This document shows positions 30,368 through 40,249 of a stretch of DNA of 64,000 bases, piece by piece; within the stretch, counting starts at the first letter, position 1, and the number at the start of each line of letters is the position of its first letter. Both the position numbers and the translations under genes were made by a program. The DNA lies in the NCBI RefSeq assembly GCF_000709795.1, contig NZ_KL503804.1:124001-188000 (forward strand). The letters run 5' to 3'. Below the pieces are notes generated by a model, which was not told the origin of the DNA, searched no databases, and worked only from the letters and a program-made list of their open reading frames with translations. Origin of the DNA: Bartonella bacilliformis Ver097. GTDB taxonomy: Bacteria; Pseudomonadota; Alphaproteobacteria; Rhizobiales; Rhizobiaceae.

Positions 30368-31519
30368 ATGGCTGTAAAACGCCGGTATTTTGATCATAAT
30401 GCAACAACACCACTCACAAAAATAGCACGAATGGCGTTACTAGAATCTTTAGAGATTTTTGGCAATCCATCATCTGTACATACTGAAGGACGTGCTGCTA
30501 AAGCTTTACTACAAAAAGCGCGTCGGCAAATTGCCGATAGACTTAATGCAAATCCAGAGCATATTGTATTTACATCTGGTGCAAGTGAAGCAGCAATGAC
30601 ATTACTTACACCTCTTTATAATATGGGATATTCTAAAAAAGTACGATTTTCTCACCTTTATATTGGTGCTAGTGAGCATCCATCTATTGCAGAGGGGGGG
30701 CGTTTTTCTAAAAAATCAATCAGTGTAATTCCGGTTGATCAAAATGGTCTCATTCAACAAGAAAAATTAAAAAGCTTATTATCTACACATGATAAAAGAA
30801 AAGGTTTACCTCTCATTGCTATTCAAGCAGCAAATGGTGAAACTGGCGTCATTCAACGCATAAGAGAGATCGCTGATATTGTCCGCAACGCTGGAGGTGT
30901 ATTCATTGTTGATTTGGTACAATATGTAGATAAAAATCTCATTGATATTAATCATTTTGGAGGGGATTTTTTTATACTTTCAGCTCATAAAGTTGGTGGT
31001 CCTAAGGGGGTTGGTGCTTTTGTTGCTAAAGGTCTTCTTATGCCACAACCTCTCATTGTCGCTGGTGGGCAAGAAAAAGGGTTCCGCGGGGGAACAGAAG
31101 CATTGCCTCTTATTGCTTCTTTTGGAGCCGCAATGACTGATTGCTTTACTCAAGAAGAGGTAAAACAATTAAGTTATTTGCGTGATAAATTAGAAGAAGG
31201 TTTACAAAAAATTAGCGATGAAATTGAAATTTTTTGCAAAAATGTCCAGCGTTTGCCGAATACTACTTATTTTTCTGTACGTAATATAAAAGCTGAAACA
31301 ATGCAAATTTCCTTTGATTTAGCAGGATTTTCTGTATCATCGGGTTCTGCTTGTTTTTCAGGAAAAGTGAAGCAAAGCAAAGTTTTAGAAGCCATGGGAT
31401 ACTATGTACCCCAAGGTGCAATCCGTGTTTCAATAGGACGATATACAACTCTTAAAGATATCGATGACTTTTTATTAATTTTTTCTCAAATTATCAATAA
31501 AAACAAAAAATCAAATTGA
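30368..31519 (+). CDS. Cysteine desulfurase (NifS/IscS-like, class V aminotransferase)
   Basis: This PLP enzyme releases sulfur from cysteine for cluster assembly. In the 383-residue protein the N-terminal block RRYFDHNATTPLT and FGNPSSVHTEGR are typical of the IscS/NifS branch. The PLP lysine is about K208 (SAHKVGGPKG). The catalytic cysteine is about C329 (SSGSACFSG). The usual NNETG is ANGETG here. It is the first gene of the SUF operon; sufS at 35297 is a second, group II enzyme, so the operon encodes two desulfurases of different types. A 158-base gap separates it from sufB. Confidence 0.92.
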   Translation: MAVKRRYFDHNATTPLTKIARMALLESLEIFGNPSSVHTEGRAAKALLQKARRQIADRLNANPEHIVFTSGASEAAMTLLTPLYNMGYSKKVRFSHLYIGASEHPSIAEGGRFSKKSISVIPVDQNGLIQQEKLKSLLSTHDKRKGLPLIAIQAANGETGVIQRIREIADIVRNAGGVFIVDLVQYVDKNLIDINHFGGDFFILSAHKVGGPKGVGAFVAKGLLMPQPLIVAGGQEKGFRGGTEALPLIASFGAAMTDCFTQEEVKQLSYLRDKLEEGLQKISDEIEIFCKNVQRLPNTTYFSVRNIKAETMQISFDLAGFSVSSGSACFSGKVKQSKVLEAMGYYVPQGAIRVSIGRYTTLKDIDDFLLIFSQIINKNKKSN

Positions 31520-31643
31520 TCACTGAAAAAATTTAATACGGTCTTTTAAAAATAGAATAAGCTTGATTGAAATTTTCCTATTTTACATATAACCTAAAAA
31601 CAGACTAATTGTTTTATTTCGAAAAAAGCAAGGTTTTTAGTCA

Positions 31644-31660
31644 CCGGTTTTAGGCACCGG
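31644..31660 (+). repeat. Small hairpin in the sufB leader
   Basis: CCGGT-TTTAGGC-ACCGG, a 5-bp GC-rich stem with a 7-base loop, lies 17 bases upstream of the sufB start in otherwise AT-rich sequence. It could be an mRNA structure or an operator. There is no T-run. Confidence 0.35.
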
Positions 31661-31677
31661 CAAAATGGAGAAGGTTG

Positions 31678-33189
31678 ATGCCGGCAGTACAAGAGACGAT
31701 ACGTCAAGTACGTGAAATAGATGTTGATCAGTATAAATATGGTTTTGAAACCAATATTGAAATGGATAAAGCTCCAAAAGGCTTAAATGAAGATATTATT
31801 CGATTTATTTCTGCTAAAAAAGGTGAACCTGAATGGATGTTGACGTGGCGTTTACAGGCTTTTCATCGTTGGTCGACAATGAAAGAGCCTAATTGGGCGC
31901 GTATTCAATATCCAAAAATTAATTTTCAAGATCTCTGTTATTATGCTGCTCCTAAAAATCATACTGGACCAAAATCTTTAGATGAAGTTGATCCTGAATT
32001 ATTGGCAACTTACGAAAAACTTGGCATTCCTCTTAAAGAGCAAGAAATTTTAGCTGGAGTAAAAAAACAAACTGAGAATTTTGCTTTTGATGATAATATT
32101 TATGGCTCCGGACGAGTGGCCGTTGATGCGGTTTTTGACTCTGTTTCTGTTGTGACAACATTTAAAGAAGAATTAGCGCGTGCTGGTGTCATTTTTTGTT
32201 CTATTTCAGAAGCAATTATTGAACATCCTGCCTTGATTAAAGAGTATTTAGGAACAGTGGTTCCAATCAGTGATAATTATTATGCCGCTTTAAATGCTGC
32301 TGTTTTTACAGATGGTTCATTTGTTTATATTCCTAAAGGCGTTCGTTGTCCTATGGAACTCTCAACTTATTTTAGAATTAATGAACGCAATACAGGTCAA
32401 TTTGAAAGAACATTGATCATTGCAGATGAAAATTCTTACGTGTCTTATCTTGAAGGATGTACAGCACCTCAACGTGATGAAAATCAACTCCATGCTGCTG
32501 TTGTTGAACTCGTTGCATTAAAAAATGCTGAAATTAAATACTCTACAGTACAAAATTGGTATCCTGGTGATAAAGAAGGTAAGGGTGGTATTTATAATTT
32601 TGTAACGAAACGTGGGGATTGCCGAGGCGACCACTCTAAAATTTCATGGACTCAAATTGAGACAGGTTCTGCAATTACTTGGAAATATCCCTCTTGTTTA
32701 CTCCGTGGTAATAATTCATCTGGAGAATTTTATTCTATAGCTATTGCAAATGGTTATCAACAAATCGATTCCGGTACAAAAATGATCCATTTAGGAAAAA
32801 ATACATCAAGTCGTATTATTTCTAAAGGAATTTCAGCAGGCTTTTCAAATAATACTTATCGTGGGCAAGTGACTGCACACCGAAAAGCGCAAAATGCTCG
32901 TAATTTTACTCAATGTGACAGTTTGTTAATTGGTAATAACTGTGGTGCTCATACAGTACCTTATATTGAAGCAAAAAATGCAACAGTCCAATTTGAACAT
33001 GAAGCAACGACATCAAAAATATCTGATGATCAGCTTTTTTATGTTATGCAAAGAGGGATTCCTGAAGAAGAAGCTATCGCGTTAATCGTTAATGGTTTTG
33101 TAAAAGAAGTGATTCAAAAGCTTCCCATGGAATTTGCGGTCGAAGCACAAAAGCTCATTGGTATTAGCCTCGAGGGTAGTGTAGGTTAA
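31678..33189 (+). CDS. sufB: Fe-S cluster assembly protein SufB
   Basis: SufB is the scaffold subunit of the SufBCD complex on which Fe-S clusters are built. The 503-residue protein carries the conserved [46 protein letters not shown] and [23 protein letters not shown] blocks. The C-terminal [28 protein letters not shown] block includes the conserved cysteine and histidine-containing strands. ATG 31678 follows GGAGAAGG; a TTG one codon upstream is the frame's first possible start. It is followed by sufC after 58 bases. Confidence 0.96.
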   Translation: MPAVQETIRQVREIDVDQYKYGFETNIEMDKAPKGLNEDIIRFISAKKGEPEWMLTWRLQAFHRWSTMKEPNWARIQYPKINFQDLCYYAAPKNHTGPKSLDEVDPELLATYEKLGIPLKEQEILAGVKKQTENFAFDDNIYGSGRVAVDAVFDSVSVVTTFKEELARAGVIFCSISEAIIEHPALIKEYLGTVVPISDNYYAALNAAVFTDGSFVYIPKGVRCPMELSTYFRINERNTGQFERTLIIADENSYVSYLEGCTAPQRDENQLHAAVVELVALKNAEIKYSTVQNWYPGDKEGKGGIYNFVTKRGDCRGDHSKISWTQIETGSAITWKYPSCLLRGNNSSGEFYSIAIANGYQQIDSGTKMIHLGKNTSSRIISKGISAGFSNNTYRGQVTAHRKAQNARNFTQCDSLLIGNNCGAHTVPYIEAKNATVQFEHEATTSKISDDQLFYVMQRGIPEEEAIALIVNGFVKEVIQKLPMEFAVEAQKLIGISLEGSVG

Positions 33190-33247
33190 TTATTAATAAA
33201 ATAGAAATGCTCGTTGAATATTAAAGTAACGAAACCAGGATTAAATT

Positions 33248-34003
33248 ATGTTAGAAATCAAAAATTTACATGCTTGTATTTCTGAAACCAATACAGAGAT
33301 TATTTGTGATTTAAATTTAACTATTCAAAATGGTGAAGTTGCTGCCATTATGGGACAAAATGGAGCAGGGAAGTCTACTTTATCTTATTTGCTTGCTGGT
33401 CATGATGATTATAAAATAACAAAGGGAGATATTCTTTATAATGGACAATCCATTTTAGAGATGGATCCAGCAGAACGTGCAGCATTTGGTATTTTTCTTG
33501 CATTTCAATATCCGATGGAAATACCAGGTATTGCGACAATGGAATTTTTAAAGGTTGCTATGAATTCTCAACGTAAAGCCCGTAATGATGAAGAGCTTAA
33601 AATTCCTCAATTTATTAAACGTGTTAAAGAAATTGCTTCCAAACTTGAAATCGATATGGACATGCTTAAGCGCCCATTAAATGTTGGCTTTTCAGGTGGA
33701 GAAAAAAAACGAGCTGAAATTCTTCAAATGGCTCTACTTGAACCTACACTTTGTATTTTAGATGAGACAGATTCTGGCTTAGATATTGATGCATTAAAAA
33801 TTGTTGCTGATGGTGTTAACAGACTTCGTAGCTTGGAACGCTCATTTTTAATTATTACTCACTATCAGCGGTTGCTTGATTATATTGTACCAGATACGGT
33901 GCATATTCTCCATAAAGGTCATATCATAAAAAGTGGAGACAAATCATTAGCACTTTATTTAGAAAAAAATGGATATGCTGATATCATCGGTGAAGCAGCT
34001 TGA
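33248..34003 (+). CDS. sufC: Fe-S cluster assembly ATPase SufC
   Basis: SufC is the ABC-type ATPase of SufBCD. The 251-residue protein has Walker A GQNGAGKST (about 37-45) and the SufC-specific FQYPMEIPGIATMEFLK. The signature is FSGGEKKRAEILQMALLEP, with Walker B ILDETDSGLDIDAL and the H-loop in LIITHYQRLLDYI. It is soluble, with no membrane segment, as expected. Its TGA is 11 bases before the sufD ATG. Confidence 0.96.
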   Translation: MLEIKNLHACISETNTEIICDLNLTIQNGEVAAIMGQNGAGKSTLSYLLAGHDDYKITKGDILYNGQSILEMDPAERAAFGIFLAFQYPMEIPGIATMEFLKVAMNSQRKARNDEELKIPQFIKRVKEIASKLEIDMDMLKRPLNVGFSGGEKKRAEILQMALLEPTLCILDETDSGLDIDALKIVADGVNRLRSLERSFLIITHYQRLLDYIVPDTVHILHKGHIIKSGDKSLALYLEKNGYADIIGEAA

Positions 34004-34014
34004 GGTCATTAAAT

Positions 34015-35328
34015 ATGAGTATGAACTCGCAGCAAGAATTAATAGAAATTGAGACTAATATCATCAATTATTTTAATCAACGTGTCAACAATTTACCAGG
34101 CAATAAAGAAGTGCAGGCGATACGCAGAAGGGCTATTGAGTTATTTCAAAAAACAAAGTTGCCTTCACGCAAAATTGAAAATTGGCACTATACTAATCTA
34201 CGTACTTTATTGAAATCTGTTAGTGACTTTTCAGAAATAAATAATCAAGAATTTATCAATCCATTACTTTCGGAAAATATTATTTTTGCTATCCAAAATG
34301 GTAAAGTATTCACACAATCAAAAATAGCGAATATTATAGTAAAAAAAATTGCAGATTTATTAGAAGAAAATGATACAAAAATAATAGATCAAGTGATTTC
34401 TGATGATGACTTTATTGGGCAATTAAATACAGCTTTTGTAACGGATGGTTGGATTTTTCAAATTCCTGAAAATACAAAATTAGATGTCCCAATCGAGTTA
34501 CAAAATATTCAAATGAGTGGGCAATCGCATATTTTTTCAGAGATTAAGGTTGGAAAAAAAAGTCAAGTTACAATGATTGAACGCCAAATTGGTAACGACC
34601 AAAATAGCCTTGTCAGTTCTATATGTTTACTGCATGTTGCAGCGCATAGTGATGTTACATGGATCCTTATCCAAGATCGAGGAGTGAATTCTACACAATT
34701 TGGTCGATTTCGTGCTGTGCTTGGTGAAAATGCTAAATTATCACTTTATATAATTAACATAGGTAGCCAGCTTAATCGTCAAGAAATTGATATAGAATTA
34801 CAGGAAAAAGAAGCTAATTTTCAATTGCGCGTGATCAATTTATTATCTGGGCAAACACATAGTGATATTACAATGAATGTTCTCCACGCTGAAGAAGCAT
34901 CAACCTCAACGGAGATCATACGCAATGTGATTACGGATAAGGCTCATGGTGTTTTTCAAGGAATGATACGTGTTGCAAAAAAAGCTCAAAAAACAGATGC
35001 ACGTATGGCTTGTAATAGTCTTATCCTTTCAGATGATGCAGAATTTGACGCAAAACCTGAGTTAGAGATTTTTGCTGATGATGTTTCTTGTGGTCATGGT
35101 GCAACGGTTACTAAAATTAACCGTGACCATCTTTTTTATCTAATGGCACGTGGTATTTCCTTTAAAATGGCTCGTGCACTTATAATCAAGGGGTTTGTTT
35201 CAGAATTAATTGATGACATCAATCAAGATGATGTCCAAATTATTTTGGATAATATCCTTGGTAACTGGTTAAACAAAAATATCTCTAAGGAAAAAAATGG
35301 AAAATCACACACAAACATTGAATTATAA
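34015..35328 (+). CDS. sufD: Fe-S cluster assembly protein SufD
   Basis: SufD pairs with SufB in the SufBC2D scaffold complex and is needed for iron acquisition. The product is 437 residues. The N-terminal region is helical with KLPSRKIENWHYTNLRTLL, and the beta-helix C-terminal core ends in FDAKPELEIFADDVSCGHGATVTKINRDHLFYLMARGIS, the SufB/D family signature. ATG 34015 follows GAGGT at good spacing; ATG 34021 is a close alternative. The 3' end overlaps sufS by 32 bases. Confidence 0.93.
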   Translation: MSMNSQQELIEIETNIINYFNQRVNNLPGNKEVQAIRRRAIELFQKTKLPSRKIENWHYTNLRTLLKSVSDFSEINNQEFINPLLSENIIFAIQNGKVFTQSKIANIIVKKIADLLEENDTKIIDQVISDDDFIGQLNTAFVTDGWIFQIPENTKLDVPIELQNIQMSGQSHIFSEIKVGKKSQVTMIERQIGNDQNSLVSSICLLHVAAHSDVTWILIQDRGVNSTQFGRFRAVLGENAKLSLYIINIGSQLNRQEIDIELQEKEANFQLRVINLLSGQTHSDITMNVLHAEEASTSTEIIRNVITDKAHGVFQGMIRVAKKAQKTDARMACNSLILSDDAEFDAKPELEIFADDVSCGHGATVTKINRDHLFYLMARGISFKMARALIIKGFVSELIDDINQDDVQIILDNILGNWLNKNISKEKNGKSHTNIEL

Positions 35329-36541
35329 TGTAGAAGAAATTCGACGTGATTTTCCTATTTTGCACCATACTGTTTATGGTAAGCGATTAGCTTATCTTGA
35401 CAACGGAGCTTCTTCTCAAAAGCCACAACCAGTTCTCGAGGCAATGAATAATATTCATCAAAGCAGTTATGCTAATGTCCATCGAGGAATACATTTTTTA
35501 TCAAATTCAGCAACACAATTTTATGAAAATTCTCGTGAAACGGTTCGTTCTTTTTTAAATGCACAAACAGTTGAAGAGGTTATTTTTACTAAAAATGCAA
35601 CAGAAGCTATCAATACTGTAGCTTATGGTTGGGGAATGTCTAGTTTGAATGAAGGTGACGAAATCATTCTCACGATCATGGAGCATCATTCAAATATTGT
35701 TCCCTGGCATTTTATCCGTGAACGCAAAGGTGTTAAGCTTGTTTTTGTGCCCGTTGATGAAGATGGTATTTTACACATTGAAGATGTTCAAAAAGCTTTT
35801 AGTAATAAAACTCGGCTTGTTGCTATTACTCATATGTCAAATGTATTGGGAACTGTTCCCCCTGTTAAAGAGATAGTAAAGCTAGCGCACCAAAATGCTG
35901 TTCCCGTTCTTATCGATGGTTCTCAGGGAATTGTGCATTTAACAGTTGACATGCAAGACCTTGATTGTGATTGGTATGTTTTTACCGGTCATAAGATTTA
36001 TGGTCCTACAGGTATTGGTGTTCTTTATGGAAAAAAATCTCGCTTAGAAGAGATGAATCCTTTTCAAGGAGGAGGGGAGATGATTGAGGAGATAACTGTC
36101 GATCAGGTTTCCTACAACTCTCTTCCATATCGTTTTGAAGCTGGAACTCCTCCTATAGTCGAGGCTGTTGGATTGGCTACTGCTATTAATTACATAGATG
36201 AAAAAAATAAAAATTCTATTCATGCACATGAACTGGAACTTTTGGCTTATATGCATGAAAGGCTTGAAACAGTTAAATCATTGCGTATTTATGGTCGTGC
36301 CCCTAACAAGGGACCTATCGTATCTTTTACAATTGAAGGCATTCATCCACATGATATCGCAATGTTTATTGATCGGGAAGGGATTGCTATACGTGCAGGA
36401 ACACATTGTGCACAGCCTCTGTTGCAACATTTTAGCTCAACATCAACTTGTCGTGCATCATTAGCCATGTATAATAATCACGAAGATGTTGACCAACTAG
36501 TTAAAGCATTAGAAAAAGCAAGGACATTTTTTAATGGATAA
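35297..36541 (+). CDS. sufS: SufS cysteine desulfurase
   Basis: This group II PLP cysteine desulfurase feeds sulfur to the SUF scaffold. The 414-residue protein begins with the typical VEEIRRDFPILHHTVYGKRLAYLDNGASSQKPQ, has the PLP lysine at about K233 (FTGHKIYGPTGIG) and the catalytic cysteine at about C371 (RAGTHCAQP). An AAGGA box precedes ATG 35297, which lies inside the sufD 3' end. It overlaps the next gene by 8 bases. No sufE is visible in the window. Confidence 0.96.
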   Translation: MENHTQTLNYNVEEIRRDFPILHHTVYGKRLAYLDNGASSQKPQPVLEAMNNIHQSSYANVHRGIHFLSNSATQFYENSRETVRSFLNAQTVEEVIFTKNATEAINTVAYGWGMSSLNEGDEIILTIMEHHSNIVPWHFIRERKGVKLVFVPVDEDGILHIEDVQKAFSNKTRLVAITHMSNVLGTVPPVKEIVKLAHQNAVPVLIDGSQGIVHLTVDMQDLDCDWYVFTGHKIYGPTGIGVLYGKKSRLEEMNPFQGGGEMIEEITVDQVSYNSLPYRFEAGTPPIVEAVGLATAINYIDEKNKNSIHAHELELLAYMHERLETVKSLRIYGRAPNKGPIVSFTIEGIHPHDIAMFIDREGIAIRAGTHCAQPLLQHFSSTSTCRASLAMYNNHEDVDQLVKALEKARTFFNG

Positions 36542-36938
36542 ATCAACTGAAGCATCATGTCATTCTGCTCAATCAGTTGATAGAGAAGATGGAAAAGAAA
36601 AAGCTTATATATCAGCAATTCCAGCAGCTGAAATTGATCGTATGACGAATGATATCGTTGCTGCTCTTAAAACCATTTATGATCCAGAAATTCCTGCTGA
36701 TATCTATGAACTAGGGTTGATTTATCGTATTGATATTGAAGATGATCGTTCAGTAAAAATTGAAATGACACTTACAGCACCTGGTTGTCCTGTTGCAGGT
36801 GAAATGCCAGGCTGGGTAGAAAATGCTGTGAGTGCAGTTGAGGGTGTTTTAGGAGTTGAAGTGGCCATGACATTTGACCCACCATGGACACCCGATCTCA
36901 TGTCAGAAGAAGCGCAAATCGCTACCGGATTATACTAA
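36534..36938 (+). CDS. sufT: SUF-associated Fe-S assembly protein (SufT/MIP18, DUF59)
   Basis: The 134-residue protein is a DUF59/MIP18 domain protein: IVAALKTIYDPEIPADIYELGLIYRIDI and LTAPGCPVAGEMPGWVENAV with the conserved cysteine in APGCP. In other bacteria SufT-type proteins aid Fe-S maturation of client enzymes. About 35 polar residues precede the domain. It is the last gene of the SUF operon, translationally overlapping sufS. The A-type carrier (SufA/HesB) that often follows is not here; tRNA-Ser comes next on the opposite strand. Confidence 0.9.
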   Translation: MDKSTEASCHSAQSVDREDGKEKAYISAIPAAEIDRMTNDIVAALKTIYDPEIPADIYELGLIYRIDIEDDRSVKIEMTLTAPGCPVAGEMPGWVENAVSAVEGVLGVEVAMTFDPPWTPDLMSEEAQIATGLY

Positions 36939-36991
36939 AATTTTCTAAATAAAGACTCTTTAAGAAAACCCCTTGAAGACCCTTTTGAGTG

Positions 36992-37081
36992 TGGCGGAGG
37001 GGGTGGGATTCGAACCCACGGTACAGTTTCTTGCACGCCGGTTTTCAAGACCGGTGCCTTAAACCGCTCGGCCACCCCTCC
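36992..37081 (-). tRNA. tRNA-Ser (anticodon UGA)
   Basis: On the minus strand a 90-base class II tRNA runs from GGAGGGG to encoded CCA. The anticodon stem-loop CCGGT-CTTGAAA-ACCGG places TGA in the loop, and the T-arm is GTGGGTTCGAATCCCAC. The long variable arm is typical of tRNA-Ser. It reads UCN codons, mainly UCA. Confidence 0.95.
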
Positions 37082-37104
37082 AAACCATTTTAAAGATATA
37101 CGCT

Positions 37105-37132
37105 TTTCTACAGGGTTCCTGCCAAAGGTCAA
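37105..37132 (-). promoter_or_regulatory. Predicted promoter of tRNA-Ser
   Basis: On the minus strand TTGACC (37127-37132) and TAGAAA (37105-37110) are 16 bases apart, with the -10 box 23 bases before the mature 5' end. The -35 box is identical to that found upstream of tRNA-Lys. Confidence 0.45.
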
Positions 37133-37235
37133 CCACCCAAATACGGTTCTAAACATTTTTAATGTAATTATTTTTGTCCTTTGATCAATATTTATTTTAA
37201 ATCGCGTATTTTTTGTAAAATATTTTAATTACAAC

Positions 37236-38444
37236 CTAAGAGAGTATTCTTTTGATTATCAATTCCTTTAATCCATAACCGGGATGTATTCCTTCTCGCA
37301 TAAAAAAATTACGTAACGGCGAAAAATTACGTAATAATTCAAATCCAATACTTCGCATAATATGAATAGGAAACATATTAGAAAGCAGAGCACAATTTAG
37401 TGCATGAATAGATGCTGTATGAATGAATATATCAGGTTTACGATATCGATTATAATAGGAAATAATCGTCTTAGGATTAAAATCAGAGATTTTATTAGAT
37501 AAAATATCAATTAAAGTTTGAACATCACGAAATCCCAAATTTAATCCCTGTGCTCCAATAGGAGGAAAAACATGAGCGGCTTCTCCTACTAAAATTGTTC
37601 GATTAGCAGCAAAGCAACTAGAAATAAGACCTGAGAGAGGGTACGCTTGAACTGCTGTGTCTACTGTTATCTTACCGAGCATTGATTGCATTTTATCTTC
37701 AATAATTTTAGCAATCACTTCAGACTTCATATTCAATAATTCTTTAGCATGCATGAGATTAGAAACCCATACAAGACTAGATTTATTTCCTGGTAAAGGA
37801 ACTTGTGTAAAAGGACCATCCTTTGTATGAAATTCATTTGATATGTTATTATGAGGTAAAGTATGTAAAAAATTTAAGATAAGAGCTGTCTGTGGATAGT
37901 TCCATTGTTTCACATTAATTCCAGCTGCTTGCCGTGCTAAAGAGTTCCGCCCATCGGCTGCAATAATAAGTGATGCTTGAATTAACTGACCATCTGAAAG
38001 AGTGATACATACATGATCTTGTTGATGATGAAAGAATTTTGCTAAAGAAGGAAACTTTGCAATACCTGGTGTATGCGTGATGGCATGCATTAAAGCATTG
38101 TTCAGTGTGGAATTAGGTATATTATAACCGAAAAATTCTTCATTAATCTCAGAAGAATAAAAACTTATAGTAGGAGAGCGTATAATTCTAGATGTTGCAT
38201 CAATAATTCTTATTGAGGATAAAGCTGCAGCATGACATTTGATAATATCCCAAATGTTAAGCTTTTGAAGCATACGAATTGCTGGCATCATAAGAGCAGA
38301 TGTCCGTAGCTCACTCGTATGGGGAGGCAAACCAATAAGAGAAACGGAATAACCTTCGTGCACAAGATTAAGTGCTGTTAGCATACCAATTGGACCTGTA
38401 CCAATAACAGCTATATCGCTATGTCCGTTTTTTTTAGATATCAC
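37236..38444 (-). CDS. FAD-dependent monooxygenase, UbiH/UbiF/VisC family
   Basis: This flavin hydroxylase is likely to act on the ring of the ubiquinone precursor. The 402-residue protein has the N-terminal dinucleotide motif DIAVIGTGPIGMLTALNL, a second FAD motif near IIAADGRNSLAR (DG region), and LVGEAAHVFPPIGAQGLNLGFRD, in which the usual GDAAH is GEAAH. This matches the UbiH-type family. Which ring position it hydroxylates cannot be told from sequence. It is divergent from pcs across 120 bases. Confidence 0.85.
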   Translation of the reverse strand: MISKKNGHSDIAVIGTGPIGMLTALNLVHEGYSVSLIGLPPHTSELRTSALMMPAIRMLQKLNIWDIIKCHAAALSSIRIIDATSRIIRSPTISFYSSEINEEFFGYNIPNSTLNNALMHAITHTPGIAKFPSLAKFFHHQQDHVCITLSDGQLIQASLIIAADGRNSLARQAAGINVKQWNYPQTALILNFLHTLPHNNISNEFHTKDGPFTQVPLPGNKSSLVWVSNLMHAKELLNMKSEVIAKIIEDKMQSMLGKITVDTAVQAYPLSGLISSCFAANRTILVGEAAHVFPPIGAQGLNLGFRDVQTLIDILSNKISDFNPKTIISYYNRYRKPDIFIHTASIHALNCALLSNMFPIHIMRSIGFELLRNFSPLRNFFMREGIHPGYGLKELIIKRILS

Positions 38445-38564
38445 AATATTAATTTATCTTATTTTCTAAATTATAATAAAATACTTTTTCTTATTGCATA
38501 ACCTAATAAATATTACGATACAAACATAAAAAAAATAATCGAGTTGGGAAACGAGGATAAAAAA

Positions 38565-39311
38565 TTGAAACTTAAACCAAACTGTTTGTGCAAAAAAACA
38601 ATAATAGTACCACAAGCAAGGGCTTTTTCTGTCCACTTGCTAACAGCTTCAGGTTCATTTTTAGCATTTCTTTCTTTGATATCTGCATCTGAAAAAGAGT
38701 GGATTACTATGTTTTGTTGGCTTGGACTTGCTCTTCTTGTTGATGGAATCGATGGGCCAATTGCACGCAAACTTGATGTTAAATCTGTACTGCCAACGTG
38801 GTCTGGTGAATTATTAGACAACATTATTGATTATGTAACTTATGTTTTAATCCCAACTTTTGCTTTTTATCAAAGCGGTTTTATGAGACCAGGATTATCG
38901 TTTTTATTAAGTGCTATTGTTGTTATCTCGTCAGCTATCTACTATGCAGATACTGGAATGAAAACAAAAGAGAATTTTTTTAAAGGATTTCCTGTAGTTT
39001 GGAATATGATTCTTTTCATGCTTTTTGTGGTAAAGCCAGGAGAATGGATTGCGTTTATCACTGTTTTGCTTTCAGCAATTCTTTCTTTCTTACCTATTTA
39101 TTTTATTCACCCAGTAAGAGTTATTCGTTTACGCATGCTTAATCTTCCAATTTTTCTTATATGGTGTGCTTTCGGTGCTGCTGCACTTTATTATCAGCTT
39201 AATACCCCATATTGGGTTAAGGTTGGAATTTCAATTACTGGCATTTATATTTACTGTATTGGAGCTATCATGCAATTATTCCCCCAATTAGGTGCACAAA
39301 AGAATAATTAG
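38565..39311 (+). CDS. pcs: Phosphatidylcholine synthase
   Basis: Pcs condenses CDP-diacylglycerol with choline, typically host-derived, to give phosphatidylcholine. It is an integral membrane CDP-alcohol phosphatidyltransferase. The motif DGIDGPIARKLDVKSVLPTW then SGELLDNIID fits the family, and several hydrophobic helices follow. No ATG is available near the amino terminus. TTG 38565 is chosen because GAGGA sits 7 bases upstream and the product is 248 residues, near the rhizobial Pcs length. A TTG at 38544 is possible but lacks a ribosome binding site. Confidence 0.9.
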   Translation: MKLKPNCLCKKTIIVPQARAFSVHLLTASGSFLAFLSLISASEKEWITMFCWLGLALLVDGIDGPIARKLDVKSVLPTWSGELLDNIIDYVTYVLIPTFAFYQSGFMRPGLSFLLSAIVVISSAIYYADTGMKTKENFFKGFPVVWNMILFMLFVVKPGEWIAFITVLLSAILSFLPIYFIHPVRVIRLRMLNLPIFLIWCAFGAAALYYQLNTPYWVKVGISITGIYIYCIGAIMQLFPQLGAQKNN

Positions 39312-39428
39312 ATAAATATTTTAAGCATATGTTTATCCTACTATTGTATGTATTCATCTTACGATTGCATAATATATATTATGGAACTTTTTAATAAACA
39401 CACAAAAAATCAGTAATCTATGACAGCT

Positions 39429-40244
39429 TTAATCTTCAGCTTCAATTTCAAAGTTAAGTCCTTGATATGCTGGTTCAATATGTGGTGGAACGTATTTTAT
39501 AACATCGTTATAATCTAGCGAATTATCCATATGTGTTAATATAGCTCGTTTGGGCTTAAGATAATTTATCCAATACAATGCTTGATCAACCGAAAAATGA
39601 CTAGGATGAGGTTTAAATTGAAGAGCATCAATAATTAAAACATCCAAATTCATAAGACCTGGAAGTATTTTTTCAGGAAATTGGTTCACATCTGTGCAAT
39701 AAGCAACATTGCAAATACGAAAACCCAAAGAATGAATAGTACCATGAAGCTGTAAGTGCGTGTTAAAAGTAATTTCTCCACCCTGCCCGCTAATTGTGAA
39801 TTTACTCTCTTCATCTATAAGATGCGCTTTTAAAATTGGAGAATAACATGATCCCTTTGGTGTTTGAAAACAATAACCAAAAGCCTTATTAAGGTGCTTT
39901 AGCGTGAATGCATTTGCATAAATATCTATTAAACACTTTTGTGCGAGTGCATAGCTACGTAAATCGTTAATACCATGAGTGTGGTCTGCATGAGGATGCG
40001 TGTAAATAGCAGCATTAAGATGGCTAACACGCATATCTAACATTTGTGATCGAAAATCCGGACCAGTATCAATAATAACAGTTGTTTTTAAGCCTGATTT
40101 TTGAATTCTCTCAACTAATAAAGAAGTTCTATAACGTTTATTTTTAGGATTATTCGGATCACACGCTCCCCAAAAACCATTAGGACGCGGAACTCCTGGT
40201 GATGAACCACAACCCAATATCGTAAATCGGTAGCAATCAGACAT
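39429..40244 (-). CDS. MBL-fold metallo-hydrolase (PhnP-like)
   Basis: The 271-residue protein has the metallo-beta-lactamase metal motif HPHADH in AAIYTHPHADHTHGINDLR. Further conserved residues are in FTILGCGSSPGVPRPNG, IDTGPDFRSQML and RAILTHMDNSLDY. This resembles PhnP-type phosphodiesterases, but no phosphonate genes are near. In Rhizobiales it commonly follows tatD, as here, with 5 bases between genes. The function is likely hydrolysis of a phosphodiester or cyclic phosphate; the substrate is unknown. Confidence 0.85.
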   Translation of the reverse strand: MSDCYRFTILGCGSSPGVPRPNGFWGACDPNNPKNKRYRTSLLVERIQKSGLKTTVIIDTGPDFRSQMLDMRVSHLNAAIYTHPHADHTHGINDLRSYALAQKCLIDIYANAFTLKHLNKAFGYCFQTPKGSCYSPILKAHLIDEESKFTISGQGGEITFNTHLQLHGTIHSLGFRICNVAYCTDVNQFPEKILPGLMNLDVLIIDALQFKPHPSHFSVDQALYWINYLKPKRAILTHMDNSLDYNDVIKYVPPHIEPAYQGLNFEIEAED

Positions 40245-40249
40245 TCTCT

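Noticed and set aside
31640-31662. Possible tRNA fragment upstream of sufB, because CCGGTTTT and GCACCGG also occur in tRNA-Ser
   Set aside because: The shared words are short, the order differs, and no other arm of a tRNA is present.
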